From positions 18,814,258 through 18,878,257 of the forward strand of contig CM029376.1 in assembly GCA_017165825.1 (NCBI GenBank): a stretch of 64,000 bases of DNA. The letters are read 5' to 3'. The position numbers were made by a program, and so were the translations under genes. The first letter of the stretch is position 1, and each line of letters starts with the position of its first letter. Source of the DNA: Hepsetus odoe. Its lineage: Eukaryota > Chordata > Actinopteri > Characiformes > Hepsetidae. The notes under the pieces were generated by a model, which had not been told where the DNA came from, did not search any database, and saw only the letters and a program-made list of their open reading frames with translations. Of the stretch, positions 37,763 to 48,245 are shown one piece after another.

Positions 37763-38205
37763 GTGTGAAGAAAAGGTTCCATAGCACATGAGCACTCTCT
37801 ACCAGGATGAGAAACTACAAGCCCCAGGCCATTAGGCTTCTGAAATTATTTCTTACATTTATAAGACTCCCACATCAAGCCATTGCCCATGTTCATACTG
37901 TATAAAGTTTCATATTTCATAACTGTTGTTACCATTTTTGCACATTTAACTACTGTCACTCATGACCTCCATCTTTTGTACTATGCTGTCTGCTACAGTA
38001 TCTGATATAATACTGGATTCACACTGCAACACTATATTCACACTCAGTACTGTCTCTGCTCTGCTGGTTGAAGGTACTCTGTTATGCTGTGTGTCTTCTG
38101 TTTGGCACAACGGTCATGTAAAATGTTATTTTATTTCACTGTGTGCTGTGTATATGGAAAAAATGACAATAAAGGCTACTTATAAACTTGACTTGACTTG
38201 TGGAT
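37763..38205 (+). mobile_element. LINE 3' end (C-terminus, 3'UTR and tail)
   Basis: The frame beginning near 37771 reads KKRFHST, a stop, then ALSTRMRNYKPQAIRLLKLF. An MRNYKPQAIRLL-like end is typical of the C-terminus of a group of fish LINE polyproteins. It is followed by about 330 bases of 3'UTR (TTGCACATTTAACTACTGTC; ATGACAATAAAGGCTACTT with a polyadenylation-like AATAAA) and a short tail of three ACTTG units (to 38202). The copy is 5'-truncated and broken. Confidence 0.7.
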
Positions 38206-39369
38206 GTTGATATTATGGGTATCCATGATGGGATCGAGTGTCTCAGATGTGCTGCAATGTGCTATGAGAAAGTGTGCTCCGCTCTTCATTAGCAAAAAGG
38301 CTGAGAGACTGAATGCATATTGCCACATTGCATCGTTTCAAAGGGTCATGAAAAATGCATGAAGAAAAGATGCAAAGAACATTTGCTTTGGTGTTACAGC
38401 GCCATCCTCACAGAAAATCTAGGCCATTTTCACTTGGAGTAAAATATAACAGCAGGATGAAAACAAGAGGGAGAACTAATTTCGCTGAGGACACGCCAAT
38501 TGTCATTGAGAAATGAAAAAGAAAAAGAGGGCCTTAAACTTCAAACGGTATGTCAAAGGAAAGATGGGTGCCAACTGCCAAACCAAACAGATATAAAAGC
38601 CTTCAAATTGCATATGAGACGTTTGTCTCTAAGGACGAGCAGGGGGCCTGAGGTAAGCACTGAAATTCTTCTTTTAAAAACATGAGAACCTCCATCGGTC
38701 TTGGCCTGGGCAAGAGAACCCTTTAATCATACCTTATGTGGAGGTGCTTTAAACTTTCAGAAGTTTCAAAAAGTTTCTAAAAAGCTGAACGTGATCAATC
38801 CATCAACCCGTTTTGGCACCAATGCACCTCCAGGCATGGTATTCCTCACTTAGTACATCCTGTTTTACACGGCTGATTAAATAAAACTTAAGAGGTCACC
38901 TTCTCTCTGTGTCATGGTTTCTCTAAAACAGTCTTTCACAATGAAGTGAATGAAAAGTGAAAGGTGAAGTGAACGCTAACCCTTCTGTTAGGCATGTTAG
39001 TCTCTCAGCAGATAAAACAACAGCATTGTGAGCTGTTAAAGCTGTCTCTGCTGAAGGATTATGACACTCTTCACATCTCTGCTATTTTTATCAGCTAGAG
39101 TGTGACACTGTTGCCCTGCCACTGTTAAATTTTCATGACAGACTGCCTGTCTGATTCAGTCTAGTTCTGAGCTTATGGTGAAACTGACACAATGAAGGTG
39201 TGATACCTCAAGACACAGAACAACTTTTACCGACACTGCACTGACTGTACTGTTCTGTGGGGTCCATGCTTATGCAGGGTAGAAAGTCTAGCTCCATAAT
39301 AACTATTCTTTAGTAGTTTATATCAAGCCCAAAGAAGGGGCTGGTAAGACAGCCATTGGCTAGCTCTGT
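38206..39369. other. Unannotated DNA
   Basis: No gene or clear repeat recognised. Confidence 0.5.
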
Positions 39370-39375
39370 CACATT

Positions 39376-39582
39376 ACATTTACATTTACATTTATGGCAT
39401 TTAGCAGATGCTCTTATCCAGAGCGACTTCTATGTCCTAATTATGGGGACAGTCCCCCTGGAGCAACTCAGGGTTAAGGGTCTTGCTCAGGGACCCAGTG
39501 GTGGTAGTGCTAGAGGTGGGATTCAAACCTGGGACCTCTGGAGCCATTGGTCCATAGGCAAGTCCTACCACTAGACCACCGC
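39376..39582 (-). repeat. SINE-B copy with target duplication
   Basis: Read on the minus strand it starts with a tRNA-like A box (GCGGTGGTCTAGTGGTAGG) and a B box (GGTTTGAATCCC). GAGTTGCTCCAGGGGGACTG and AGTCGCTCTGGATAAGAGCA follow, and it ends with AAATGT repeats. The 6-mer CACATT flanks it at 39370-39375 and 39583-39588, a plausible target-site duplication. An open frame at 39356-39574 is produced by the repeat. Confidence 0.9.
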
Positions 39583-39588
39583 CACATT

Positions 39589-41082
39589 GATGGATAAACA
39601 GACAAAAGTAGTCGACAGGATGACTCTTTCTTTCTCACGACCTGTCCTACCCTTGCTCCCTAATACCTCATTCTCACTTTGAGTTTCTGGGGTAATCTGA
39701 TATTGTGTTGTGAAGCTGACAGTCGTGCCATTCCTCTTAGCTTGGAAAAATGTCTCAGTATTCATCTAAGTGACACTAATGTGCATTCTTGCTAATGAGC
39801 TTACAGCTGTGGTAATTATTCGAGCTGGTGAGGCTGACAACTTGAGGCATTTTCAGGCTCTATGGAAAACAAAGAAGTCAGTGTACAGATCTCTCAAATA
39901 AGACAAATTGGCATAACATCCTGCCAAGGATCATTCTATCATTAAATTTGCTTAGTTAAAGATGGTGTTCATCTGAGAACTGCAATTCCAGTACCATGAT
40001 GAATATTTTTGATGATGGAGTGGAAATGGAAAATGAACTAATTACACAGAATAAAGATGATTTCTTGGTTGAGGACTTCATTTGTGGACACTATGTGCAC
40101 CTTGAACACCTTAATCACATTCAGATGCTGCATAAAACAGAGTTAATACCGAATATATTACCTGTCATGATTGATTATACGAGTAGTCCTGTGACTATTT
40201 TGAGGATTAATTGAGTCATTTACAGGTGTAGTATTTTAAGAAGGCCAGATTTAATATATAGGGTAACTGCTTCTCTTTTACACTAAATGCTCCAGTAGTT
40301 TGTTAGCTGTCTACTACGATGTCTATCCTGTTGGTGTGGGTCAACTTTCCTTGAAAGATTTATAGAAATGGCTGTGTTTAACAGCTCTACATAGCTCTAA
40401 ACAAAGCTTCCAAATCCTTGCTAATGGCTTGCAGATATCCAATTGCTTAAATCTCAAGCTAAATAAGCTTTATTAAGATTTATTTTTTATTTTATGTTTT
40501 CATCAAATAATTTATTTATATTTATGATCATTATCTAATAAGGATTTTTTCAATATTGATCTTTCAAATCCCAATATCACATACATCTCTACAATTCTAA
40601 CCAACTGATCAACACGAGCAATTATTTTGAGCAACAGTTCTAGATGAGTTTTAGCATGGGTGTTCTAATGAATTAGGATATTCCCATAATCAAACTACAT
40701 TAAATGATTTTACTTTGAATTATGCAAGTCAGCTTTTAAAAATGTGTAGATTGTAATTAAAGTACTGGTATTTCATCCACATTGTAAAGCCCTAGATAAC
40801 ACCAGAAAATTATCAGCACAGTTTAACACCATGTTATTCAGTAAGGCCGATTTTGTCTTTAGTCAAGTTTTTCTTTATAAGTTAATCCTTAGGAGTAACA
40901 GGGAATTCGGCAGTTTTTGAGGTTTTTTTTTTTTTAAGGCAATGTGCAATTTACAATGTCTGGTATCTCTAATGTCTAGACAAATTAGAAAAGAAAATAT
41001 TTTTGTTCATTTAACATTAAAAAAAGAAGATAACCTCATAACAAAATCTGAAAAACTATGATTGTTTATTGAATTGATGTCA
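39589..41082. other. Unannotated AT-rich DNA
   Basis: No gene or recognised repeat. A short poly-T tract lies at 40922-40935. Confidence 0.5.
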
Positions 41083-41088
41083 CACTCA

Positions 41089-41515
41089 TTTACATTTACA
41101 GCATTTAGCAGACGCTGTTATGAAAGTGAAAGTGACAACCCTTGTCATTGCAAGGTCACAGCACAGCATACATGAACCACAACAAAATTGGACCTCTGCA
41201 TTTAACCCATGCACACAAACACCATGCAGCAGTGGGCAGCTATTGAAAGCGCCCAGGGAGCAGTGACAGAAACGGTACCTTGCTCAAGGGTACCTCAGGG
41301 CAACCTACTTGTGAGGGAATCGAACCCACAATCTTCCGATGCAGGGGCAACTCCCTAACCACTAGGCCACCGTTATCCAGAGTGACTTTCCAATTCTTAC
41401 TACAAGGACAGTCCCCCTGGAGCAACTTGGAACCCGATGGTGGAAGTGCTGGAGGTTGGATTCAAACCTGTGACCGCTTGGGCCATAGCCGAGTATCCTA
41501 CCACTAGACCAGCAC
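41089..41515 (-). repeat. SINE-B copy, split by a nested SINE-A
   Basis: The left part (41089-41121) is the family-B tail and 3' motif TTTACAGCATTTAGCAGACG. The right part (from 41377) resumes exactly in register at CCAGAGTGACTT and runs through ACAGTCCCCCTGGAGCAACT to the A-box complement CCTACCACTAGACC. The 6-mer CACTCA flanks the whole at 41083-41088 and 41516-41521. Removing the nested SINE-A restores a normal-length family B. Confidence 0.9.
41122..41371 (-). repeat. SINE-A inserted inside SINE-B
   Basis: A near-complete family-A copy on the minus strand: plus-strand GAAAGTGAAAGTGACAACCC, CTCTGCATTTAACCCATGCA, GGGTACCTCAGGGCAACCTA, the B-box complement GGAATCGAACCC and the A-box complement CCCTAACCACTAGGCCACC. 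It is flanked by GTTAT at 41117-41121 and 41372-41376, a short target duplication within the host SINE-B. Confidence 0.9.
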
Positions 41516-41521
41516 CACTCA

Positions 41522-44425
41522 CAAACACATTAAACCCTTTTGACGGAATCAAATGCAGGTTTTACTTGTAATTGTTACTTTTGTGTGCAACCATTTTTAA
41601 ACCATACAGTACTAAAATCAACACATATTAAACTCAATATTAACATTATTTATACATGGTATAGGGGTGGTAAATAAAGCTCAGAGTGCAGCTTTAAGCC
41701 TTGAACTTTGTAACACACTTACCAGAACCTCCAAATAAGGAGTTTCAAACACATTTGCAGCACAGATCTGTGCTGGATTCTCCAAGGGTTAAGTACAATC
41801 CTATTAATTCCCTTCTGACCTCCAAACCTGCAAGAGGGAATTACCCTGAGATTCTCTCTTTATCTGCTGCTCTTATGATGGCAGTCACTTGTAAGATTTA
41901 TATTTTCCTCCCATCAGTGAAGCTCCTCTTGAGTGACTATGGTTAGTTGTTGTTAGCTGTGAATTAATTTATGCTGGGGTGGGTCTGTGGCAACGTGTTC
42001 TCGGCTCGCATTTCTGACATGTGGCTCAGAGCAATACTGGACTTTTAGGGCATAATCTCAAAAGGCCTCAGCACCTCCACTATGGTTTAAATAACATCTC
42101 ATTTAAATATCACATCTCACTACACCAACACTATCAGCATACGTTATGTTCTTTGGAATCTCTCCCTGAAAAGGCAACAGAAACTCTATGATTGCTCACC
42201 ATAGTTACAGTAGAGTAGGCTCCATTGAGCAATCATTCAGTAAATGCTGAATGTGTAAAGTGAGAAACAATAAAAGAGGGTTTAAATCACCCCACTAAGT
42301 ATAACCAAGGCACAATGAATAGTCCACTGGCAAGAGAGATTATGCACTAACTGCTGTTGAAGTCAGTGCCATTTCAAAGCCACTTTGTTTAAAATGGTTC
42401 TGATGCTGGCCAGCTGACTCGAAAAGCCATGAGAGCATTTCTCTGCAGCAGCCTGTGAAAATTCTAGGGACCTTCATCTTGCACCTACACATGCTGAGAG
42501 TGAAATGAAAAGATTTTAGGTCCCCAACCATTCCTGCTTGGTCGCTTGGCACAGGAGAGTAAATTACAGTGATGCCAATTACAAAAACTGTTAATCAATC
42601 AGCCCCAGGGCCGCATTCACGTAAAACATTTAGCTCTGCATGAACTCCAGACCCTCTAATTGAATATCAGACCCCTGATGAGAAGCTAACTGCATTAATG
42701 GGCTCCAGCCCTATCTCCTCCTGGATATTTGGCATTGAGGACTGTGGATGGAAGACACATCATCATGCTTTCTGCAGTTCCTTCGCAACCCTGTGTGAGA
42801 CTGCCATCCCTGGGACAAGAATAGACGCCACGTAGCCCCGAGAAATACATTTGACACACTGGGTCATCCATGGAAAATTACTTTCTGCACTTTCCAAAAT
42901 CGAAAAACTTCTTTCCTCTCAGTGTTTCAAGGATGCCTGGGGAGAAAAGTTAAGTGAAGGTGCCTAGCAGAAAGCATCAGGGAAATGTTTTCTTTTCCAT
43001 TGAAAATGCATGAAAATGGAAAGTAAAGGGTACGGGGCTTGATTGCCTGTGTTACAATCATTCAAAAATGAAAAGTTATTCCTGGTGTACAAATCAGACA
43101 GGAAGTTGAGAAGAATCAAAATAAGCAAGGGACAAGACTTAAATGACCATGCTCTTTCCCCTTTTCAAGCACTCGGTTGCATCTTAAATGCATCACTGGG
43201 ACCACATAGGCCTGCTGACAGATACCTCACGTCATAAGGCCAGGTACTTCCTCTTGGACAAAGCGTGTCATCCGAGCTCTCCAACTCATTAAAATTCTAC
43301 CAGTACCTCCCTCAGCAAACAAAGGATATGACAGATGGCTGTAGAGATAGCCAAGAAGGAGAAATGCTTAGGACTATGTGCATAAGTGCTAATCTGGGTG
43401 GGGCAGCTGTTGATGTGGTCTTTTCTGATGTGCATAAAATCCACTGGCAAACAAGGCGACCAATAAATTCACTCTCATTAAGCCATCTATTCAAACAAAC
43501 CTCACCTCAAATAAGGCTGTAAGGCTTGAGTAGGACTAGGACACCGACCCAATGGCTAAATATGAAACTTTAAGGAAAGACTGCCATCACAGAGAATGGA
43601 AAGTGACATTCCAAACACACTGTAGCTGAAATGCAGGCAGCATGAGTAGGCTACCTGTCATATTATTTTTGGTGTTTTGGCCATGGCAGCACTGGTGATG
43701 CAGGTGATGGCTTCCTGTTGACACGGCCTAAGGCTAGCACAGTCACAGCTGTGACAATGAGTACACAATATGTAGAAATGCATATCAGAAGCAATGTCAT
43801 TAGCACAATGCTGAAAGTGATAATATTCATTACATTCAATATATAATTTGACACGTCCCAATATTCTACCTTTTTTAAACCCATTTACTCTTAACTGATA
43901 ATACCTCATATAAACCTCAACAAAATACTCACATCAGGACCCAATTCTTTCTGACTGTACACTATTAAGAATTAGGCTTCTGATGATAGCTGTATTGATG
44001 GGTTTTCCAATAATTGTAAACATCCATCCAATATCTGAGATGTAAACATTCATCATAATACATTTAGAGTGGTTTAATGTGAAATGGCCAATAGCAGGGA
44101 TCAAAACACACAACCAGGAATGGGTCAGTTCATTATATTGACTTTGGCCAGCGTGTGTTGTAATCTAGTGCGGTATAAGGGGGGGTAAGTGAATCCATGC
44201 TGAAAGCTGCTGCTACACCTCTACCACAGTCCTGTGGCATAGCTAGTTGAGTGAAATTCTTTAATTAAAGCACTTAATGATGGTATTAAAATACAAATGA
44301 TTTTTCATGTATAAATGTGGCAGTTTGCCCACTTAAATAGGGAATAATGTTTGATGTGACTTAAATAATAATTAATAAAAGAAACACTAGAGATTTTGTG
44401 TTGATTTCAACCAAACAGTCAGAAG
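41522..44425. other. Unannotated DNA with a possible conserved patch
   Basis: About 42590-42760 is repeat-free and moderately GC (CCGCATTCACGTAAAACATT, TAACTGCATTAATGGGCTCC), a candidate conserved non-coding stretch by texture. No exon or transposable element supported. Confidence 0.4.
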
Positions 44426-44435
44426 GTTTGGTCAA

Positions 44436-44470
44436 ATAAAATGAAATAAAATAAAATAAAATAAAATAAA
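44436..44470. repeat. (AAATA)n microsatellite
   Basis: About six or seven units of AAATA/AAATG after GGTCAAATAAAATG. Confidence 0.9.
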
Positions 44471-45464
44471 TATAAACAAGTCTTTGGCCAATTTGCCAAT
44501 AAAGAAACTGGAATCTGGACTGAAGAGAAAAACAAATGATCTGCGCTTTAGAAAGTATTGAAAAATAACGTTCATAAGCATTTCATACAGTAACTTTTAA
44601 TAACAATAGTGAAACCCAATTTGGTACCTATATAGAACAGATTAAAAATGGTTCTGTCAAGAACTATCTACAGCAGGTTTCTATCACCACGGAGCAGAAC
44701 CCTTCAACCAGGCAATGAATGATTTAAGCCTTCAAGAGCTTTAGATGCTTATATTTCTTTATACAACCACTGATTTTTCTAAAGAACCCTCAGAGAACCT
44801 TTTTGAGGGTTAGGGTTCTTGAGGATTTTTTGTATCTTTCAGAGGCAAATCTGGTTCTTATCACCTCTGCTGAGAAGAAACCAGACTTGGTAAGTTTCTG
44901 TATGACAAATCAAGTTCATATAATGATCCAGAAATTTGGAAAAATGGGTGAAAGTACCACCTTCATACCATATGTCTAATCTGACTACACGAATACTTCA
45001 GTATGGAAACAGTTTGTTAAGCATACTTTGGAGCAATTTGACGGTTTCAAACTCCCACCTCCAGCCCCATGACTCCATGCCCATGTGCTGAGAGAATAAA
45101 GGTAGTTGCTACTTGTGAAGATCATGGGGATTTCGTCACACCGTGGTCAACAGATGAACTGACTGAATGTCACATGATGTGTCCCTAATAATGGGTGCTT
45201 TCTTCTCTTCATTCATTTATGAGACATTATATCAGCATCAGCAGCACCTGAATGAGGGGCTGAGCAGCTTTTAGTGCTGAGGGAACATCTGGAATAATGA
45301 TTTCACTCCTTATCTGCTCCAGATGGCCTCAAAAAGGCTCAAAACACAGGTGAGATGTTGGTGTGAAATATTAAGATAAAAACTTGTGGTTTCTGAAGCA
45401 ACACGATTCAAGTGGCTTCAGGGATTCCCTCACATAAAAGGAATTGTATTCATAAAAGACAAGC

Positions 45465-45467
<3 letters not shown>
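44471..45467. other. Unannotated DNA with a hairpin
   Basis: A hairpin near 44782-44820 pairs AAGAACCCT with AGGGTTCTT. GGTTCT/AGAACC phrases from 44617 on recall a common teleost palindromic MITE, but boundaries cannot be set. Confidence 0.4.

Positions 45468-45512
<45 letters not shown>
45468..45512. repeat. (CA)n microsatellite
   Basis: About 22 clean CA units, ending about 120 bases left of the CpG island. Confidence 0.97.
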
Positions 45513-45514
<2 letters not shown>

Positions 45515-45636
45515 CTCGAGATGCAACAGCTGGACCCACTCACTCACTGTCCGCACTTTCAGCACTGCGGTACAGCTAGGCTTGGCCTAAAGACCACAAG
45601 ACACACGTGTGTGTATCTCCAGTAGAACTCGCCTAC

Positions 45637-45800
45637 CTGACGCGCGCGTGCGCTCCGTCTGTAGACGCGCAGCTCGTGCTGCTCGCGCGCTCTCTGCCCG
45701 CTGTCTCCGCTGCGCGCGCGCGACTCTCCGCTGACTGAGGGGATGCGAGCGGTGTCTCACTGTCCGCCTGGCGCGCGCGCTCGGACCATATTCCCTTTCG
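45637..45800 (-). other. Candidate non-coding first exon
   Basis: On the minus strand the island ends GCGCGTCAG|GTAGGCGAG. This is a reasonable splice donor, with exon end at 45637 and GT at 45636-45635. The exon body is GC-rich. Its one upstream ATG, near 45788 on the minus strand, opens a frame of only about ten codons (MVRARAPGGQ), so the exon would be 5'UTR with a small upstream frame. The intron would extend leftwards. The transcription start is unknown; the right limit is a guess. I cannot identify the gene. Longer minus frames through this region depend on microsatellite codons and are not called. Confidence 0.45.
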
Positions 45801-45862
45801 ACAAGCTCCCGAAGTAACGCACTCCCCAAGGACACGTGACCATCCCACGAGTAGAGATACGA

Positions 45863-45894
45863 GCGCGCGCACACACACACACACACACACGCGC
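45863..45894. repeat. Alternating GC/CA tract
   Basis: A run of strictly alternating purine and pyrimidine, (GC)4 then (AC)10 then GCGC, at the upstream edge of the island. Such tracts are the classic Z-DNA-forming sequence. Confidence 0.85.
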
Positions 45895-45961
45895 CACGGG
45901 ACTCTCCCACTCATAAACACACACAAAGGCTTCTCTGGTTCTTTAATGGAAAGTGCAACGT

Positions 45962-45962
<1 letters not shown>

Positions 45963-46059
<97 letters not shown>
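45963..46059. repeat. (CT)n and (TG)n microsatellite
   Basis: About 27 CT units (45963-46016), a one-base phase break, about 13 more TC units to 46043, then about 8 TG units. It is a long mirror-symmetric polypyrimidine tract. Open frames of Ser-Leu repeats here are artefacts. Confidence 0.97.
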
Positions 46060-46087
46060 TTAATAGTCCTGCCACAGAGACACAATG

Positions 46088-46088
46088 A

Positions 46089-46139
<51 letters not shown>

Positions 46140-46148
46140 CTATCTATC

Positions 46149-46191
<43 letters not shown>

Positions 46192-46200
46192 CTATCTATC

Positions 46201-46239
<39 letters not shown>

Positions 46240-46258
46240 ATCTATCTGTCTGTCTGTC
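46088..46258. repeat. (CTAT)n microsatellite with higher-order structure
   Basis: A tetranucleotide array of about 170 bases. The interruption TCCTATCTATCATCTAT occurs twice, at about 46138 and 46190, 52 bases apart; a third partial break (ATCATCTATC) lies near 46237, and GTCT units end the array. The frames of Ile-Tyr-Leu-Ser repeats are artefacts. Confidence 0.97.
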
Positions 46259-46358
46259 CCAGTCTATATGTTAGGCTAAGGCAATCTGCTTTTTCAATGT
46301 TTGCTGGGGACTTTTATATTGTTATTTTTTTTTATTCTTTAATCAAATGTGAAGATAT

Positions 46359-46375
46359 AAAAAAAAAAAAAAAAA
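46359..46375. repeat. Poly(A) tract abutting SINE-A
   Basis: About 17 A residues on the plus strand, directly against the 3' end of the minus-strand SINE-A at 46376, so on that SINE's sense strand the tail reads poly(T). Confidence 0.85.
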
Positions 46376-46630
46376 GGTGACAACCCTTGTCAGTGCGAGG
46401 TCACGGCACAGCACACATGAACCACAATGAGATTGGACCTCTGCATTTAACCCATGCACACTCAAACCCATGCAGCAGTGGGCAGCTATTGAAATCACCC
46501 AGGGAGCAGCAGTGATGGGGACGGTACCTTGCTCAAGGGTACCTCAGGGCAACCTATTGGGAAGGGGTTTGAACCCCCGATCCTCCGATCATGCGGCTAA
46601 CGCCCTAACCGCTAGGCCACCTACTGCCCC
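46376..46630 (-). repeat. SINE-A copy, near full length
   Basis: Plus strand: GGTGACAACCCTTGTCAGTG, CTCTGCATTTAACCCATGCA, GATGGGGACGGTACCTTGCT, the B-box complement GGTTTGAACCCCC and the A-box complement CCCTAACCGCTAGGCCACC, ending TACTGCCCC. Its usual ACTTTC tail is missing; poly(T) replaces it. Confidence 0.9.
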
Positions 46631-48195
46631 ACAATTATAAACAATTATATAATTGTATATATTTTTTTTCTCTGTAAATGCATCTTGCTACAAAACACAT
46701 TGACATCAACATGTCATGGCAGGTGACACACACTGTGATGACTTGTCGTGACAGACTGTGGCCGTTTATATAATGGTGTCAAGATATGATTACCAGGCCT
46801 GAGATGCCTGAGACCATTGCCTGATGTCTCATTTTGAGATAAAGTTTTGGCCTTAAATATATTTTTAAAATCTCTTCATGGCAGATTGATACATGCAGGT
46901 TGTTTTTAAGAAAATATTCCTGAAAGCAAAATGCCACAATTATTTATTTTTTTTAAACACACTGACATCAACATAGCATGTCAGATGTCATATGCTGTCA
47001 TGAACTGTCCTGATAGACAGTCTATAACAGGGTAGTGTTACAAGAATGTTGGTTGTCATGATGCTGTATGAGCTCGTCGAATAAACTAATTTGACAAACC
47101 GGGCTGGAACCGATATACAATAATATAAAGTACGAGATTGTGTTTGAAATGTCTGTAGAAGTTACATGGGGGAATGGTTTCTGTTTTTCTCATGTAAACC
47201 ACACTGGAGCCCTTCCACTACAAGCAGATTTTAAATCTGAAAATCTCTCCTTAGGACTTTCTCTCACTGTTTCCCATTATATAACCACTCAGAAAGGACT
47301 AATGTTGCACAAGAAAGTATTTAGTGCAACTTAAAACGATTTTCTGAAATCATGCCATAAACAGCTTGTGCTACCATTTGTCCCCTTGGAATGCATGACA
47401 CAGGCATGCAACCTCTTTCAAAGCGAATTAGTTCCAGAGTGTAAAATGCAGCAGGATATCACTCCCTGACACAGCGCTGGCTGTTGGTGAAACTTTAGTG
47501 CAGCTGAGGGAGTAAATTTGGTGGACCAAGCAGAGTGCATGCAAAATTTGGAATGGCAATTACCGTGGGTGGGAGATTCCACTCTGAGTAACTTCACGCT
47601 CTGCACTGTGCATTAAAAATAATACCCTCCATGATGGAGCACTCTTACTGCTTGAGTCAAAAATTCATTCGGCTTAATCTACACTACAGCTTCCAACAGC
47701 CGCTCAAATCCTGCAAGCTGGCGATCACATCTGCATTCATAGTCAATGCTAGGCCGTAATTCCCACATTGCCTGATTTCACACACATACATTTGTACTGT
47801 AAAGTAAACAGATGATATGTGAAGAGGAAAGTCAAAGTCAAATGAAAGGGCAAGAAGCACAGCAAACAGATTGCCATCCCTCGAGGGGAATTTGCATGAG
47901 ATAACTTTTCTTTCCAGCATGTTTCTGGGGGCTTTTAATCACATGAGTCATGAGAACTGAATGTTTCTTAATAGAAATACTTTGTTTTATGTTTATTCAG
48001 AAAAACCCAATCAAGATTAGTCAAGTAAATGCAATTGAATAAAACTGACATTTTAATAAAACATTTTGATATGTCTCATGATATGCATGACAAACCGATC
48101 ACAAGTTGGAAACTAAACCTCTCATTCGCTTCTCGCCTTTGACACTATGAGTGCTTGTATAGGCAAGGCCAAGGACATGTAATAAGATAATAAAT
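46631..48195. other. Unannotated DNA
   Basis: No gene or clear repeat. A moderately GC patch at 47400-47640 is repeat-free and might be conserved non-coding DNA. Confidence 0.45.
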
Positions 48196-48198
48196 TGA

Positions 48199-48245
48199 TG
48201 GAAGGATGGATGGATGGCTGGCTGGATGGATGGATAGATGGATGC
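48199..48245. repeat. (GGAT)n microsatellite
   Basis: About eleven tetranucleotide units, GGAT with GGCT and AGAT variants. Confidence 0.93.

Larger units (their letters stand above)
45630..45895 (-). promoter_or_regulatory. CpG island, candidate promoter
   Basis: By hand count there are nearly forty CpG dinucleotides in about 240 bases, in a window that is otherwise CpG-poor. This is what a constitutively unmethylated vertebrate promoter looks like. There is an E-box CACGTG (GACACGTGAC) at 45833-45838 and no TATA box that I can see. The direction is inferred from a donor-like sequence on the minus strand at the left edge. A CA array lies within the right end of the island and another just left of it. 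Plus-strand or bidirectional use cannot be excluded. Confidence 0.7.

Noticed and set aside
44615..44830. Possible palindromic GGTTCT/AGAACC MITE
   Set aside because: The hairpin at the right is real, but the left end, target duplication and overall symmetry could not be established.
45587..45910. 107-codon minus frame through the CpG island
   Set aside because: It starts upstream of the CA array, contains a Val-Cys repeat from it, and is otherwise Arg/Ala-rich because of the GC composition. It runs past the likely splice donor without a domain.
45633..46085. 150-codon minus frame
   Set aside because: Its first half is Arg-Glu repeats from the CT microsatellite; the rest is another frame of the island. 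No domain.
45946..46380. 144-codon plus frame of Ser-Leu and Ile-Tyr-Leu-Ser repeats
   Set aside because: It is a direct translation of the CT and CTAT microsatellites.
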